Positions 38,803-48,007 of a stretch of 64,000 nt of DNA are shown one piece after another; position 1 is the stretch's first letter; every line of letters begins with the position of its first letter. The stretch is taken from positions 1 to 64,000 of the forward strand of contig NZ_CP064781.1 of assembly GCF_016858125.1 (NCBI RefSeq), in the 5' to 3' direction. Under the pieces are notes generated by a model that did not search any database, was not told the origin of the DNA, and saw only the letters and a program-made list of their open reading frames with translations. The DNA comes from Azospira restricta (lineage in GTDB: Bacteria; Pseudomonadota; Gammaproteobacteria; Burkholderiales; Rhodocyclaceae). Both the position numbers and the translations under genes were made by a program.

Positions 38803-38896
38803 GGAAACAATCTAACGTCTATTGGATTGAAAGGCAAGCAAGGACGAGGAACCGCCGCCCGGCCTGCGCGCCGGCGATAGCCGCGGCGCCAAAGCA

Positions 38897-38926
38897 AACG
38901 GCCCGCGGGTTTCCCGGCGGGCCGTT
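38897..38926. terminator. Terminator after yggX
   Basis: A 10-bp outer stem (arms AACGGCCCGC and GCGGGCCGTT) continues as 3 more pairs after a single-base bulge, with a TTT loop. T-rich sequence follows on both sides, best on the plus strand. It separates yggX from the ArsR-rhodanese operon. Confidence 0.7.
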
Positions 38927-38948
38927 GTGTTTTTCCTGAGGCGGGCGA

Positions 38949-39221
38949 TCAGCGCGCCGGCGGCACGTAGCCCTGCACACGGTCGGCGCCGTCGCCGAAG
39001 AAGTGCTTCTCGACCTGCTCGCTGAGGTACTTGCGATGCGCCGCATCGGCCAGGTTGAGGCGGTTCTCGTTGATGATCATCGTCTGCATGCGGATCCACT
39101 GCTGCCAGGCTTCCTTCGAGACGTTCTCGAACAGGCGCTTGCCGAGCTCGCCGGGCATCGGCGGGAAATCGAGACCTTCGGCCTCGCGGCCGAGCTTGAT
39201 GCAGTTGACGGTACGTGCCAT
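38949..39221 (-). CDS. yggX: Probable Fe(2+)-trafficking protein YggX
   Basis: A 90-aa protein with the conserved start [20 protein letters not shown] (family Cys7), followed by [20 protein letters not shown] and NRLNL. YggX protects iron-sulfur clusters from oxidative damage and is thought to handle Fe(II). Length is typical. It follows argA on the same strand, a common neighbourhood in betaproteobacteria, but a separate -10 element suggests its own promoter. Confidence 0.95.
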   Translation of the reverse strand: MARTVNCIKLGREAEGLDFPPMPGELGKRLFENVSKEAWQQWIRMQTMIINENRLNLADAAHRKYLSEQVEKHFFGDGADRVQGYVPPAR

Positions 39222-39275
39222 GGATGTGCTCCGGAGTATTGCGGGTTGGGCAGGCGGGTCGCCTGGGGATGCGCG

Positions 39276-39306
39276 ATTATAGCCCAGCGGCGGCCGCAGC
39301 CGCCGC
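39276..39306 (-). promoter_or_regulatory. yggX -10 element beside a GC-rich hairpin
   Basis: TATAAT is found on the minus strand at 39281-39276, predicting a start near 39269, 48 bases before yggX. Just upstream an 8-bp perfect stem (39287-39294 with 39299-39306) follows the argA stop. It lacks a T run, so it may only weakly separate argA from yggX. No good -35 was seen. Confidence 0.45.
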
Positions 39307-39317
39307 CGCGGCGCGCC

Positions 39318-40691
39318 TCACAGCGGCTTCATCAGCACCTTGGAGCGGCGCTGCAGGTTGTAGACCAGGCGCTTCTCGTCGGGCAGCTCGTCCACCGTCT
39401 TCTCGGCAAAGCCGCGCTCGATGAACCAGTGCGCGGTGACCGTGGTCAGCACGAACAGCTGCTTGACGCCGGCGGCGCGCGCGCGCGCCTCGATGCGCTT
39501 CATCAGCTGCTCGCCGTGGCCCCAGCGGCGGTACTGCGGGTGCACGGCGAGGCAGGCCAGCTCGGCCTGGCCCTCGCCGTACGGGTAGAGCGCGGCACAG
39601 CCGACGATCACGCCGTCGTGCTCGACCACCGAGAAGCGGCTGATCTCGCGCTCGAGCAGGTCGCGCTCGCGGCGGACCAGCGTGCCGTCCTCCTCGAGCG
39701 GCTCGATCAGCGCGATCAGGCCGCCGATGTCGTCCGGCCGCGCATCGCGCAGCTTGTCCAGCGACTCGCGGGTGATCACCGTGCCGACCCCTTCGCGCGA
39801 GAACAGCTCCTTCAACAACGTGCCGTCCTCGGCGTAGCCGATCACGTGCACGCGGCCGACGCCGGCGCGGCTGGCGCGCACCGCGCAGGGCAGGTAGCGC
39901 TTCAAGTCGGCCGACAGCCAGTCGCCGATGCGCGTCAGGCGCTCGGCGGCATCCGCGGTCAGCTCGTCGAGCAGCGTGCCGTCGATGTCGGTGGCGCCGC
40001 GGCTGTCGGAGAGGAAGATCAGCTTGTCGGCGCCGATCGCCACCGCGGTCGCCTCGGCCACCTCCTCCATCGCCAGGTTGAAGCTCTCGCCGGTCGGGCT
40101 GGTGCCCATGCACGACAGCAGCACCAGGTTGCCCAGCCCGAGCTGGGCGCGGATGCCCTCGGCGTCGACCTTGCGCACGGCGCCGGCGTACTGCATGTCG
40201 ACGCCGTCGATGACGCCGACCGGGCGGGCGGTGATGAAGTTGCCGCCGATCACGCGGATCGTGCTGTTGGCCATCGGCGTGTCGGGCAGGCCCTGCGACA
40301 GCAGCGCCTCGAGTTCGAGGTAGACGCTGCCGACGGCGTCGATCACGCAGTCGAGCGCGGCCGCGTCGGTGATCCGGTAGCGGCCGTGGTACTTCGATTC
40401 CAGCCCCTTCTCGCGCAGCTCCTCCTCGATCTGCGGGCGCGCGCCGTGCACCAGCACCAGGCGGATGCCGAGCGCGGCCAGCAGGTTGACGTCGTAGGCC
40501 AGCGTCCACGCCAGCGGCCCGAGGATCGCCTTGCCGCCGAAGGCGATGACGAAGGTCTTGCCGCGGAACAGGTTGACGTAGGGCGCGACCGAGCGGAACC
40601 AGGCGACGAAACCCTCGATATGCGCCGCGCTGCGGCTGTGCTCGCCCTTGCCGGGCGCGGCGTTGGAAACCTTGGCGTGCGACTGGCTCAT
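39318..40691 (-). CDS. argA: N-acetylglutamate synthase ArgA
   Basis: A 457-aa enzyme that acetylates glutamate, the first step of arginine synthesis. The N-terminal two thirds are an amino-acid-kinase-like domain (FVIAFGGKAI, LVLVHGARPQIEEEL, IRVIGGNFITARPVGV), the site of arginine feedback in ArgA. The C-terminal 140 residues are the GNAT acetyltransferase (ELACLAVHPQYRRWGHGEQL, CoA-binding). The ATG overlaps the upstream pap stop as ATGA, so the two are translationally coupled in an rsmE-pap-argA operon. Confidence 0.95.
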   Translation of the reverse strand: MSQSHAKVSNAAPGKGEHSRSAAHIEGFVAWFRSVAPYVNLFRGKTFVIAFGGKAILGPLAWTLAYDVNLLAALGIRLVLVHGARPQIEEELREKGLESKYHGRYRITDAAALDCVIDAVGSVYLELEALLSQGLPDTPMANSTIRVIGGNFITARPVGVIDGVDMQYAGAVRKVDAEGIRAQLGLGNLVLLSCMGTSPTGESFNLAMEEVAEATAVAIGADKLIFLSDSRGATDIDGTLLDELTADAAERLTRIGDWLSADLKRYLPCAVRASRAGVGRVHVIGYAEDGTLLKELFSREGVGTVITRESLDKLRDARPDDIGGLIALIEPLEEDGTLVRRERDLLEREISRFSVVEHDGVIVGCAALYPYGEGQAELACLAVHPQYRRWGHGEQLMKRIEARARAAGVKQLFVLTTVTAHWFIERGFAEKTVDELPDEKRLVYNLQRRSKVLMKPL

Positions 40692-42175
40692 CTTCCCTCC
40701 AGAACTTGTTCGAGGCGCTCGCAGAGCGTGCGCAGCACCTTCACCCGGGCGTGGTTCTTGTCGTTGGCCTCGACCAGCGTCCACGGCGAACGGCCGGTCG
40801 AGGTGCGGTCCACCATGTCGCAGACGGCCTGCGCGTAGGCGTCCCATTTCTCGCGGTTGCGCCAGTCTTCCTCGGTGATCTTGAAGCGCTTGAACTCGGT
40901 GTCCTGGCGCTCCTGGAAGCGGCGCAGCTGCTCGTCCTTGCTCACCTGCAGCCAGAACTTGACGACGATCGCGCCGGACTGCACCAGCGCGTGCTCGAAG
41001 TCGTTGATCTCGGCGTAGGCGCGCAGCCAGTCGTCCTCGTCGCAGAAGCCCTCGACGCGCTCGACCAGCACGCGGCCGTACCACGAGCGGTCGAAGATCG
41101 TCGTCCGCCCGCGCCGCGGCACGTGCCGCCAGAAGCGCCACAGGTAGGGCTGCGCGCGCTCCTCGTCGGTCGGCGCGGCGACCGGCACGATCTGGTACTG
41201 GCGGGCGTCCATCGCGGCGACGACGCGGCGGATCGCGCCGCCCTTGCCGGCGGCGTCCGAGCCCTCGAAGGCAACGATCAGCGAGTGCCGGTCCGCGAAG
41301 CGCGGGTCGCGCGTCAGCTGCGACAGCCGGCCCTGCCACTTCGCCAGCTCGCGCTCGTAATCCTTCTTCGCCAGCTTCTGCGTCAGGTCGAGTTCGGAAA
41401 GCACGGTCCGGCAGTCGATCGCCGGCACGATCGGCGGCGCCACCGGCACGCTCGTCTTGCCGGATTGCGTCAGGCGTGCGCGGATCGCATCGCGGACGAT
41501 GTGGCCGACGGTCAGCGAGCGGTAGTTGTCGTCGGTGCCCTCGATGATCGTCCACGGCGCGTGCGCGGTGTTGGTCACGCGCAGCACGTGGCCGGCGACG
41601 TCCTGCAACGCGTCGTAGGTCTTCAGCCGGTCCCAGCTCGCCTTGGTCACCCGCCAGGCGGTGCGCGGGTCCTTCTCGAGCGCCTTCAGCCGCGTCTTCT
41701 GCCCCGCCTCGGAGAGGTGGAACCAGAACTTCAGCACCAGCGCGCCTTCATTGACCAGCATCGCCTCGAAGCGGTTGATCTCGTCGAGCGTCTCCTCGAG
41801 CTCGGCGCGTTTCATCTTCCTGCTGATGCGGTCGGCGATCGGCTGCGAGTACCAGGAGCCGGCGAAGACGCCGATCTTGCCCTTGGCCGGCAGCGCGCGC
41901 CAATAGCGCCACATGAACGGGCGCTCGCGCTCCTCGTCGGTCGGCGCGGAGAAGGCCAGCGTCGAGATGTGGCGCGGGTCCATCCAGGCATAGAGCAGGT
42001 TGATCGTCTCGCTCTTGCCGCTGCCGTCGACGCCGCTAACCAGGATGATCACCGGGAAGTCGCGCTTCTCGAGCAGGTCGTACTGCACGTCGAGCAGCTC
42101 GGCGCGCAGCTTCGGCACCTCCTTCTGGAAGGTCTTGCGGTCGATCCTGTGCCCCAGCTCAGCCGATTCGAACAT
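40688..42175 (-). CDS. pap: Polyphosphate:AMP phosphotransferase (two-domain PPK2)
   Basis: A 495-aa protein with two PPK2 domains, the class II form that phosphorylates AMP to ADP with polyphosphate. The C-terminal domain has complete motifs (FEGSDAAGKGG and FDRSWYGRVLVERVEGF). The N-terminal one is altered: VSGVDGSGKSE for Walker A and FAGSWYSQPI for Walker B, without Asp-Arg, so it is probably not catalytic, as in characterised PAP enzymes. It overlaps rsmE upstream by 17 bases and argA downstream by 4. Its separate location from ppk2 suggests a different trigger. Confidence 0.93.
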   Translation of the reverse strand: MFESAELGHRIDRKTFQKEVPKLRAELLDVQYDLLEKRDFPVIILVSGVDGSGKSETINLLYAWMDPRHISTLAFSAPTDEERERPFMWRYWRALPAKGKIGVFAGSWYSQPIADRISRKMKRAELEETLDEINRFEAMLVNEGALVLKFWFHLSEAGQKTRLKALEKDPRTAWRVTKASWDRLKTYDALQDVAGHVLRVTNTAHAPWTIIEGTDDNYRSLTVGHIVRDAIRARLTQSGKTSVPVAPPIVPAIDCRTVLSELDLTQKLAKKDYERELAKWQGRLSQLTRDPRFADRHSLIVAFEGSDAAGKGGAIRRVVAAMDARQYQIVPVAAPTDEERAQPYLWRFWRHVPRRGRTTIFDRSWYGRVLVERVEGFCDEDDWLRAYAEINDFEHALVQSGAIVVKFWLQVSKDEQLRRFQERQDTEFKRFKITEEDWRNREKWDAYAQAVCDMVDRTSTGRSPWTLVEANDKNHARVKVLRTLCERLEQVLEGR

Positions 42176-42917
42176 CGTCGCCCCCTCCCCGGAAATCCCC
42201 CCACAGCGTCTGGATCGCCGCCAGCGCCGCCAGGCCGGCGGTCTCGGTGCGCAGCACGCGCGGCCCGAGGCGGACGCCGACGAAGCCGGCGGCGGCCGCC
42301 ATCTCCGCCTCGCGCGGATCGAGCCCGCCCTCGGCGCCGATCAAGAGCTCCAGCGAGCGCGCCGGCGGCAGCGCCTGCAGCGTCAGTTCGGCAACCGGCG
42401 ACAGCATCAGCCGCAGCGGCGCCGTCGCCGGCCGCGCCAGCCAGCGCTCGAGCGGCTCGATCGCCGCGACCTCGGGCACGCGGTTGCGCCCGCACTGCTC
42501 GCAGGCCGACGCGGCGACGCCGCGCCAGTGCTCGACGCGGCGCAACGCGCGCTCGCCGTCGAGACGGACGACGCTGCGCCGGCTGGCCACCGGCTGGATC
42601 GCGGCGACGCCGAGCTCGACCGCCTTCTGCACCGTCAGGTCCATCCTGTCGCCGGCCTGCAGCGCCTGCACCAGGCGGATCGACAGCGGCGACTCGCAGT
42701 CGCGCTCGCGGAAGGCGAGCACTTCCGCCTCCACCGCGTCCTTCCTCACCGCCGCGATGCGCGCGGCGTACTCGCCGCCGCGGCCGTCGAACAGCGTCAC
42801 CGCCGCCCCCGGCGCCAGCCGCAGCACCCGCGCCGCATGCCGGGCGGCATTGTCGGGCAGGGCCAGCATGGCCCCCGGCGCCAGCGCGTCCGGGCAGAAA
42901 AAGCGGGGAGAATTCAT
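42159..42917 (-). CDS. rsmE: 16S rRNA (uracil-1498-N3)-methyltransferase RsmE
   Basis: A 252-aa SPOUT methyltransferase modifying U1498 of 16S rRNA. The start MNSPRFFCPDALAPG and HAARVLRLAPG form the PUA-like N-terminal domain. The knotted SAM site is visible as LELLIGAEGGLDPREAE and LGPRVLRTETA. The ATG at 42917 has no ribosome site and coincides with the start predicted from TATAAT at 42929-42924, so the mRNA may be leaderless. It leads the rsmE-pap-argA operon. Confidence 0.94.
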   Translation of the reverse strand: MNSPRFFCPDALAPGAMLALPDNAARHAARVLRLAPGAAVTLFDGRGGEYAARIAAVRKDAVEAEVLAFRERDCESPLSIRLVQALQAGDRMDLTVQKAVELGVAAIQPVASRRSVVRLDGERALRRVEHWRGVAASACEQCGRNRVPEVAAIEPLERWLARPATAPLRLMLSPVAELTLQALPPARSLELLIGAEGGLDPREAEMAAAAGFVGVRLGPRVLRTETAGLAALAAIQTLWGDFRGGGDDVRIG

Positions 42918-42923
42918 CGTGTT

Positions 42924-42929
42924 ATTATA
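42924..42929 (-). promoter_or_regulatory. Consensus -10 (TATAAT) upstream of rsmE
   Basis: A perfect TATAAT on the minus strand ends 6 bases before the rsmE ATG, predicting transcription from the A of the start codon. No good -35 lies at 17 bases; a near-extended -10 (TG two bases upstream) may compensate. Confidence 0.5.
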
Positions 42930-42970
42930 GGCATATCCCCTTGGAAACGGCGTCAAATCAGGATTTCGAC

Positions 42971-43525
42971 ATGGTTGCCCTGAATCCCCCGGTGTGCGAT
43001 TTCGGCTGGCCGGCCCCCGACTTCGACCTGCCCGGCACCGACGGAAAGCGCCACACGCTGGCCGGCTGCCGCGGCACGAACGGCCTATTGGTGGCCTTCA
43101 TCTGCAACCATTGCCCCTACGTGCAGGCAGTGATCGACCGCCTGGTGCGCGACGCCGCCGAGCTGCAGCGCCTCGGTGTCGGCGTCGTCGCCATCTCCAG
43201 CAACGACGCGACGGCCTACCCGGCCGACGCCTTCCCGGAGATGGCGCGCTTCGCCGAACAGCACGCGTTCACCTTCCCCTACCTCCACGACGAGTCGCAG
43301 GCGGTGGCCCGCGCCTACGGCGCGGTGTGCACACCGGACTTCTTCGGCTTCAACGCGGCGCTCGAGCTGCAGTACCGCGGCCGCCTCGACGACACCGGCC
43401 GCGGCCCGGCGCGCGCCGACGCGCGGCGCGAGCTGTTCGAGGCGATGCGTGCGGTCGCCGAGAGCGGGCGCGGCCCACAGGCGCAGACGGCGAGCATCGG
43501 CTGCTCGCTGAAATGGAAGGCATGA
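42971..43525 (+). CDS. Thioredoxin-fold peroxiredoxin-like protein
   Basis: A 184-aa protein of the AhpC/TSA-like thioredoxin fold. After APDFDLPGTDGKRHTLAG, the typical redoxin start, comes the CxxC site in AFICNHCPYVQAV, then VVAISSNDATAYPAD and VCTPDFFGF. The CNHCP motif is common to a group of small redox proteins whose targets are unknown. No signal peptide is seen, so it is probably cytoplasmic. The start is the ATG at 42971 with AGGA 8 bases upstream. It diverges from rsmE. Confidence 0.88.
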   Translation: MVALNPPVCDFGWPAPDFDLPGTDGKRHTLAGCRGTNGLLVAFICNHCPYVQAVIDRLVRDAAELQRLGVGVVAISSNDATAYPADAFPEMARFAEQHAFTFPYLHDESQAVARAYGAVCTPDFFGFNAALELQYRGRLDDTGRGPARADARRELFEAMRAVAESGRGPQAQTASIGCSLKWKA

Positions 43526-43577
43526 GCGCGCTTCCCCCGCCGGCTGCGGCCGGCGCGTCGCGAAGGACTCCGACACG

Positions 43578-44390
43578 ATGCCGATGAGCGCCCAACTGAA
43601 GCGGATGCAGGACGCGGCGATCGTGCTCGTGCGCGAGGTCGCGCAGCAGGAGGTGATCCCGCGCTTCCTGCGCGCGCGCCATGCGCTGAAGGACGACGGC
43701 TCGCTGTTCTCGGAGGCCGACCTTGCCGCGCAGCACTACCTCGCCGCGCACCTGCCGCAGATCCACGACAGCCCGATCATCGGCGAGGAGATGACGCGTG
43801 CCGAGCAGCGCGACGGCTGGCAACGCGGCGGCGACGGCCTGTGGTGCATCGATCCGATCGACGGCACCACCAACTTCATCAACGGCATCCCCTGGTTCGC
43901 GGTGTCGCTGGCCTGGCTGAAGGAAGGCCGGACGCGGCTGGCGGTGACCTACAACCCGATCACCGACGAGATGTTCTACGCCCGCGAGGGGCACGGCGCC
44001 TACCTGAACGGGCGCCGCCTGCCGCTGCGCCGGGTCACCACCGACCTCGCCCGCGCGGTCGCCGACGTCGACTTCAAGCGCATCCCGAAGGACCTCGCCG
44101 ACCGCATCGCGGTCGATCCGCCCTACTACTCGCAGCGCAACTTCGGCTGCTCGACGCTGGAATGGTGCAACCTCGCCGCCGGTCGCCTCGACCTCTACCT
44201 GCACGGCGGCCAGATGCTGTGGGACTACGCCGCCGGCAGCCTGATCCTGCGCGAGGCCGGCGGCCAGGTGTGCACGCTGGCCGAGGACGACTTCGACGCC
44301 GCCGAGGTCTGGCAGCGGCCGGTGGTCGCCGCCCTCGATCCGACCGTGTTCGCGGCCTGGAAGGGCTGGCTGCGGGCCGGCAGCCGCTGA
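43578..44390 (+). CDS. Inositol-monophosphatase-family phosphatase
   Basis: A 270-aa metal-dependent sugar or inositol phosphatase. Metal ligands are in GEEM, CIDPIDGTTNFINGIP and MLWDYAAGSLILREAGG, the three IMPase signatures. Family members include SuhB, CysQ and histidinol phosphatase HisN; the sequence does not decide between them. It follows the redoxin gene by 52 bases on the same strand. The start chosen is the ATG at 43578; another ATG lies two codons later. Confidence 0.9.
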   Translation: MPMSAQLKRMQDAAIVLVREVAQQEVIPRFLRARHALKDDGSLFSEADLAAQHYLAAHLPQIHDSPIIGEEMTRAEQRDGWQRGGDGLWCIDPIDGTTNFINGIPWFAVSLAWLKEGRTRLAVTYNPITDEMFYAREGHGAYLNGRRLPLRRVTTDLARAVADVDFKRIPKDLADRIAVDPPYYSQRNFGCSTLEWCNLAAGRLDLYLHGGQMLWDYAAGSLILREAGGQVCTLAEDDFDAAEVWQRPVVAALDPTVFAAWKGWLRAGSR

Positions 44391-44467
44391 CGGGAATTGC
44401 TGACGCCGCGGCGGCACTGGGCTAGGATCAGGAAAAATCCCGCTGCCCGAGGCGCCCCGCGAGACGA

Positions 44468-47400
44468 ATGCCGCCGATCATGCCTTCCTCACGCGAACCC
44501 AATCTCCGCGGGCTGCTGCTGGCCGTCTTCTCGGTCCTGCTGGTCGGCATCGCCGCCGCCAACACCTTCTTCTTCCGCGCCGAGGCCGAGGCCACGCTGA
44601 AGCAGGCGCGCGCGCAGCTGCAGGCGATCGCCGACCTCAAGGTGCAGCAGATCGGCGACTGGCGGCGCGAGCGCCTCGGCGACGCGGCGATCTTCCGCGA
44701 CAACCCGTCCTTCGCTGCCGCCTTCGCGCGCTGGCAGGAACGCGGCTTCAGCGCACGCGAACGGCGCGAAGCCGGCGAATGGCTGGAAGCGGTGCTGCGC
44801 CACTACGACTACCGCGAGGCGGCGCTGCTCGACGTCGCCGGCAAGCCGCTGTTCGCCACTGCCGCCGGCATGCACGTCGCCCCCGACCCCGGCCTGCTCG
44901 ACACCGCCGCCGGCATCGGCTCGCCGGTGTTCGGCGACCTGCACGCGGCGCCCGACGGCCGCCAGCACCTCGACGTGCATGCGCCGGTGTTCGCCGCCAG
45001 CCCGCGCCGGCTGATCGGCTTCGTGCTGCTGCGCGTCGACCCGAAGGTGCTGCTTTTCCCGATGATCCAGTCGTGGCCGGTGGCCAGCGACTCGGGCGAG
45101 TTCCTGCTGGTCGAGCGGCGCGGCAACGAGGTGCTGTTCCTCAACGAACTGCGCCACCGGCCGGGGGCGGCCTTGAAGCTGGCCCGCTCGCTGGACGAGG
45201 AAACGCTGCCGGCGACCTATGCCGCGCGCGGCGAGAAGCGCGTGATGGCAGGGATCGACTACCGCGGCATCACCGTCGTCGCGGCGACGCAGCCGGTCCC
45301 CGGCACGCCGTGGGGACTGGTGGCCAAGGTCAACCGCGACGAGATCATGGCGCCGCTGCACGAGCGGATCGGGCTGATGATCTTCGTCAGCGTGCTGCTG
45401 GTGATCCTCGCCGGCGGCGTCACGCTGCACCTGTGGCAGACGCAGCGCGAGCTGCTGGCGCGGCAGCGCGAGCGCGAGCAGGCGGCCAGCCACGAGCTGG
45501 GCGTGATCAAGGAGCGCCTGGTCGAGGCGCAGCGCATCGGCAGCATCGGCAGCTGGGAACGCGACCTGCAGAGCAACGTGCTGTGGTGGTCGGAGGAGAC
45601 CTACCGGCTGTTCCGCTACACCGCCGAGGAGCTGCCGGCGCCGTCGTTCTCGATCTTCCTCGAGCGCATCCACCCCGAAGACCGCGAGGGCATGCGCCAG
45701 GTGATGCTGAGCGCAGTCGCCAGCGGCACGCCGTACAGCATCGACTACCGCGTCTGCCTGCCCGACGGCGACACCCGCATCTACCAGAACGTCGGCCAGA
45801 TCGTCCTCGACGACGACGGCGTCGCGGTGCGCGCGGTGGGAACGGTGCAGGACGTCACCGACAGCCGGCGCAGCGAGGCCGAGCTGCGCCGGAAGAACGA
45901 GACGATGCACACGATCATCGAGAACATCCCCGGCGGGGTCTCGCTGATGGACGGCAACCTCAACATCATCGCCTTCAACGAGGAATTCGGCCGCCTGCTC
46001 GACTTCCCGCCCGAGCTGCTGGCGCGGACGCCGCTGCCGATGGCCGACATCGTGCGCTTCAACGCGCGCCGCGGCGAGTACGGCCCGGGCGACCCGGAAC
46101 AGATCGCGGCGGCGATCATCGAGCGCGCGCGCACGCCGCAGGCGCACATCTTCGAGCGCACCCGCCCCAACGGCACCGTCATCGAGGTACGCGGCGCGCC
46201 GCTGCCGGGCGGCGGCTTCGTCAGCATCTACACCGACGTGACCGCACGCAAGCGCGCCGAGGAACGGCTGCTGCTCGCCGAGAAGGTGTTCGACAACAGC
46301 CCCGAGGCGATCATGATCACCGACCTGCACAACCGGATCGTGTCGATCAACGAGGCGTTTACGCAGATCACCGGCTTCGCGCCGGGCGAGGTGCTCGGCG
46401 AGGACCCGCGCATCCTCGCCTCGGGCCGCCACGACCGCGACTTCTACCGGCAGATGTGGGCCGCGCTGCAGAAGACCGGCCACTGGTCGGGGGAAATCTG
46501 GGACCGCAAGAAGAGCGGCGACATCTACCCGAAGTGGATGACGATCAACGCCGTCGCCGACCAGGCCAGCGGCCAGCTGACGCACTACGTGGCGATGTTC
46601 GCCGACATCACCGAGCGCAAGCAGGCCGAGGAACGCATCCATTTCCTCGCCCACCACGATGCGCTGACCGAGCTGCCGAACCGCTTCTCGCTGGAACGGC
46701 GGCTGGAGCAGGCGCTGGTCGACGCCCGCCGCCGCGACTGGCACGTCGCCGTGCTGTTCATCGACCTCGACCGCTTCAAGGTGATCAACGACACGCTCGG
46801 CCACCACGTCGGCGACCGGCTGCTGATCGACGTCGCCCGCCGCTTCCGCGACAAGGTGCGCGAGACCGACATGGTCGCCCGCCTCGGCGGCGACGAATTC
46901 GTCATCGTGCTGCCCGACCTCGCCAACGCCGACGCGGCGGCCGACGTCGCGCTGAAGATCATCTCGGCGCTGCTGGCGCCGATCGTCATCGACGGCAACG
47001 AGCTGCACACCAGCCCGTCGATCGGCATCAGCCTGTACCCGGACGACGGCCTCTCGGTCGAGGCGATCATGAAGAACGCCGACACCGCGATGTACCACGC
47101 CAAGGCGCTCGGCCGGAACAACTACCAGTTCTTCGCCGAGGAGATGAACCGCGTCGCCAGCGAGCGCCTGTCGATCGAGGCGCGGCTGCGCCAGGCGCTG
47201 GCGCGCCAAGAGCTGTCGCTGCACTACCAGCCGCAGTTCGCCGCCGACGGCGAACGGGCGACCGGGGTCGAGGCGCTGCTGCGCTGGCAGCCCCCGGGCG
47301 AAGGCATGATCGAGCCGGCGCGCTTCATCACCATCGCCGAGGAGACCGGGATGATCGTGCCGATCGGCGCCTGGGTGCTCGGCGAGGCCTGCCGCCAGCT

Positions 47401-47956
47401 GCGCCGCTGGCTGGATGCCGGACTGCCGCCGCTGCGCGTCGCCGTGAACCTGTCGGCACGCCAGCTGCGCAACGCCGAACTGGTGCTAACCGTGCGCGAG
47501 GTGCTCGCCGAGACCGGCATCCCGCCGCAGCTGCTGGAGTTGGAGATCACCGAGAGCGCGGTGATGGACAAGCCGGAGGAGGCGATCCAGGTGCTGCAGG
47601 CGCTGAAGCAGATGGGCGTGACGCTGGCGATCGACGATTTCGGCACCGGCTATTCCTCGCTCGCCTACCTCAAGCTGTTCCCGATCGACCACCTGAAGAT
47701 CGACCGCTCCTTCGTCCGCGACATCGAGCGCGACCCGAACGACGCGGCGATCGCCGTGTCGACCATCGCGCTGGCGCACAGCCTCGGTCTGCGCGTCGTC
47801 GCCGAGGGCGTGGAAACGGCGGCGCAGCTGCAGATGCTGCGCCGGCACGGCTGCGACGAAGTGCAGGGCTTCTTCCTCAGCCGCCCGCTGCCGGCGGAGG
47901 CGGCGACGCAGTTCCTGCTGCGCCGGCAGGAAGACCGCACGCGCCGCCTGCATTAA
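44468..47956 (+). CDS. Membrane c-di-GMP protein with periplasmic sensor, three PAS, GGDEF and EAL
   Basis: A 1162-aa protein. Two helices (about 13-33 and 303-323) bracket a 270-residue periplasmic sensor of Cache-like appearance. In the cytoplasm follow three PAS domains (roughly 360-465, 475-590 and 600-720), a GGDEF domain with intact RLGGDEFVIVL and an EAL domain with VEALLRW, LEITESAVM, DDFGTGYSSL and KIDRSFV. Both catalytic sites look complete, so it could make and degrade c-di-GMP depending on the signal. A second ATG lies four codons in. It stands alone, upstream of fbp. Confidence 0.94.
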   Translation: MPPIMPSSREPNLRGLLLAVFSVLLVGIAAANTFFFRAEAEATLKQARAQLQAIADLKVQQIGDWRRERLGDAAIFRDNPSFAAAFARWQERGFSARERREAGEWLEAVLRHYDYREAALLDVAGKPLFATAAGMHVAPDPGLLDTAAGIGSPVFGDLHAAPDGRQHLDVHAPVFAASPRRLIGFVLLRVDPKVLLFPMIQSWPVASDSGEFLLVERRGNEVLFLNELRHRPGAALKLARSLDEETLPATYAARGEKRVMAGIDYRGITVVAATQPVPGTPWGLVAKVNRDEIMAPLHERIGLMIFVSVLLVILAGGVTLHLWQTQRELLARQREREQAASHELGVIKERLVEAQRIGSIGSWERDLQSNVLWWSEETYRLFRYTAEELPAPSFSIFLERIHPEDREGMRQVMLSAVASGTPYSIDYRVCLPDGDTRIYQNVGQIVLDDDGVAVRAVGTVQDVTDSRRSEAELRRKNETMHTIIENIPGGVSLMDGNLNIIAFNEEFGRLLDFPPELLARTPLPMADIVRFNARRGEYGPGDPEQIAAAIIERARTPQAHIFERTRPNGTVIEVRGAPLPGGGFVSIYTDVTARKRAEERLLLAEKVFDNSPEAIMITDLHNRIVSINEAFTQITGFAPGEVLGEDPRILASGRHDRDFYRQMWAALQKTGHWSGEIWDRKKSGDIYPKWMTINAVADQASGQLTHYVAMFADITERKQAEERIHFLAHHDALTELPNRFSLERRLEQALVDARRRDWHVAVLFIDLDRFKVINDTLGHHVGDRLLIDVARRFRDKVRETDMVARLGGDEFVIVLPDLANADAAADVALKIISALLAPIVIDGNELHTSPSIGISLYPDDGLSVEAIMKNADTAMYHAKALGRNNYQFFAEEMNRVASERLSIEARLRQALARQELSLHYQPQFAADGERATGVEALLRWQPPGEGMIEPARFITIAEETGMIVPIGAWVLGEACRQLRRWLDAGLPPLRVAVNLSARQLRNAELVLTVREVLAETGIPPQLLELEITESAVMDKPEEAIQVLQALKQMGVTLAIDDFGTGYSSLAYLKLFPIDHLKIDRSFVRDIERDPNDAAIAVSTIALAHSLGLRVVAEGVETAAQLQMLRRHGCDEVQGFFLSRPLPAEAATQFLLRRQEDRTRRLH

Positions 47957-48007
47957 AATGCCGGTTCCGCAGCGCCGGACGCTGCCATCGCCAGTCAAGG
48001 AAGACCC

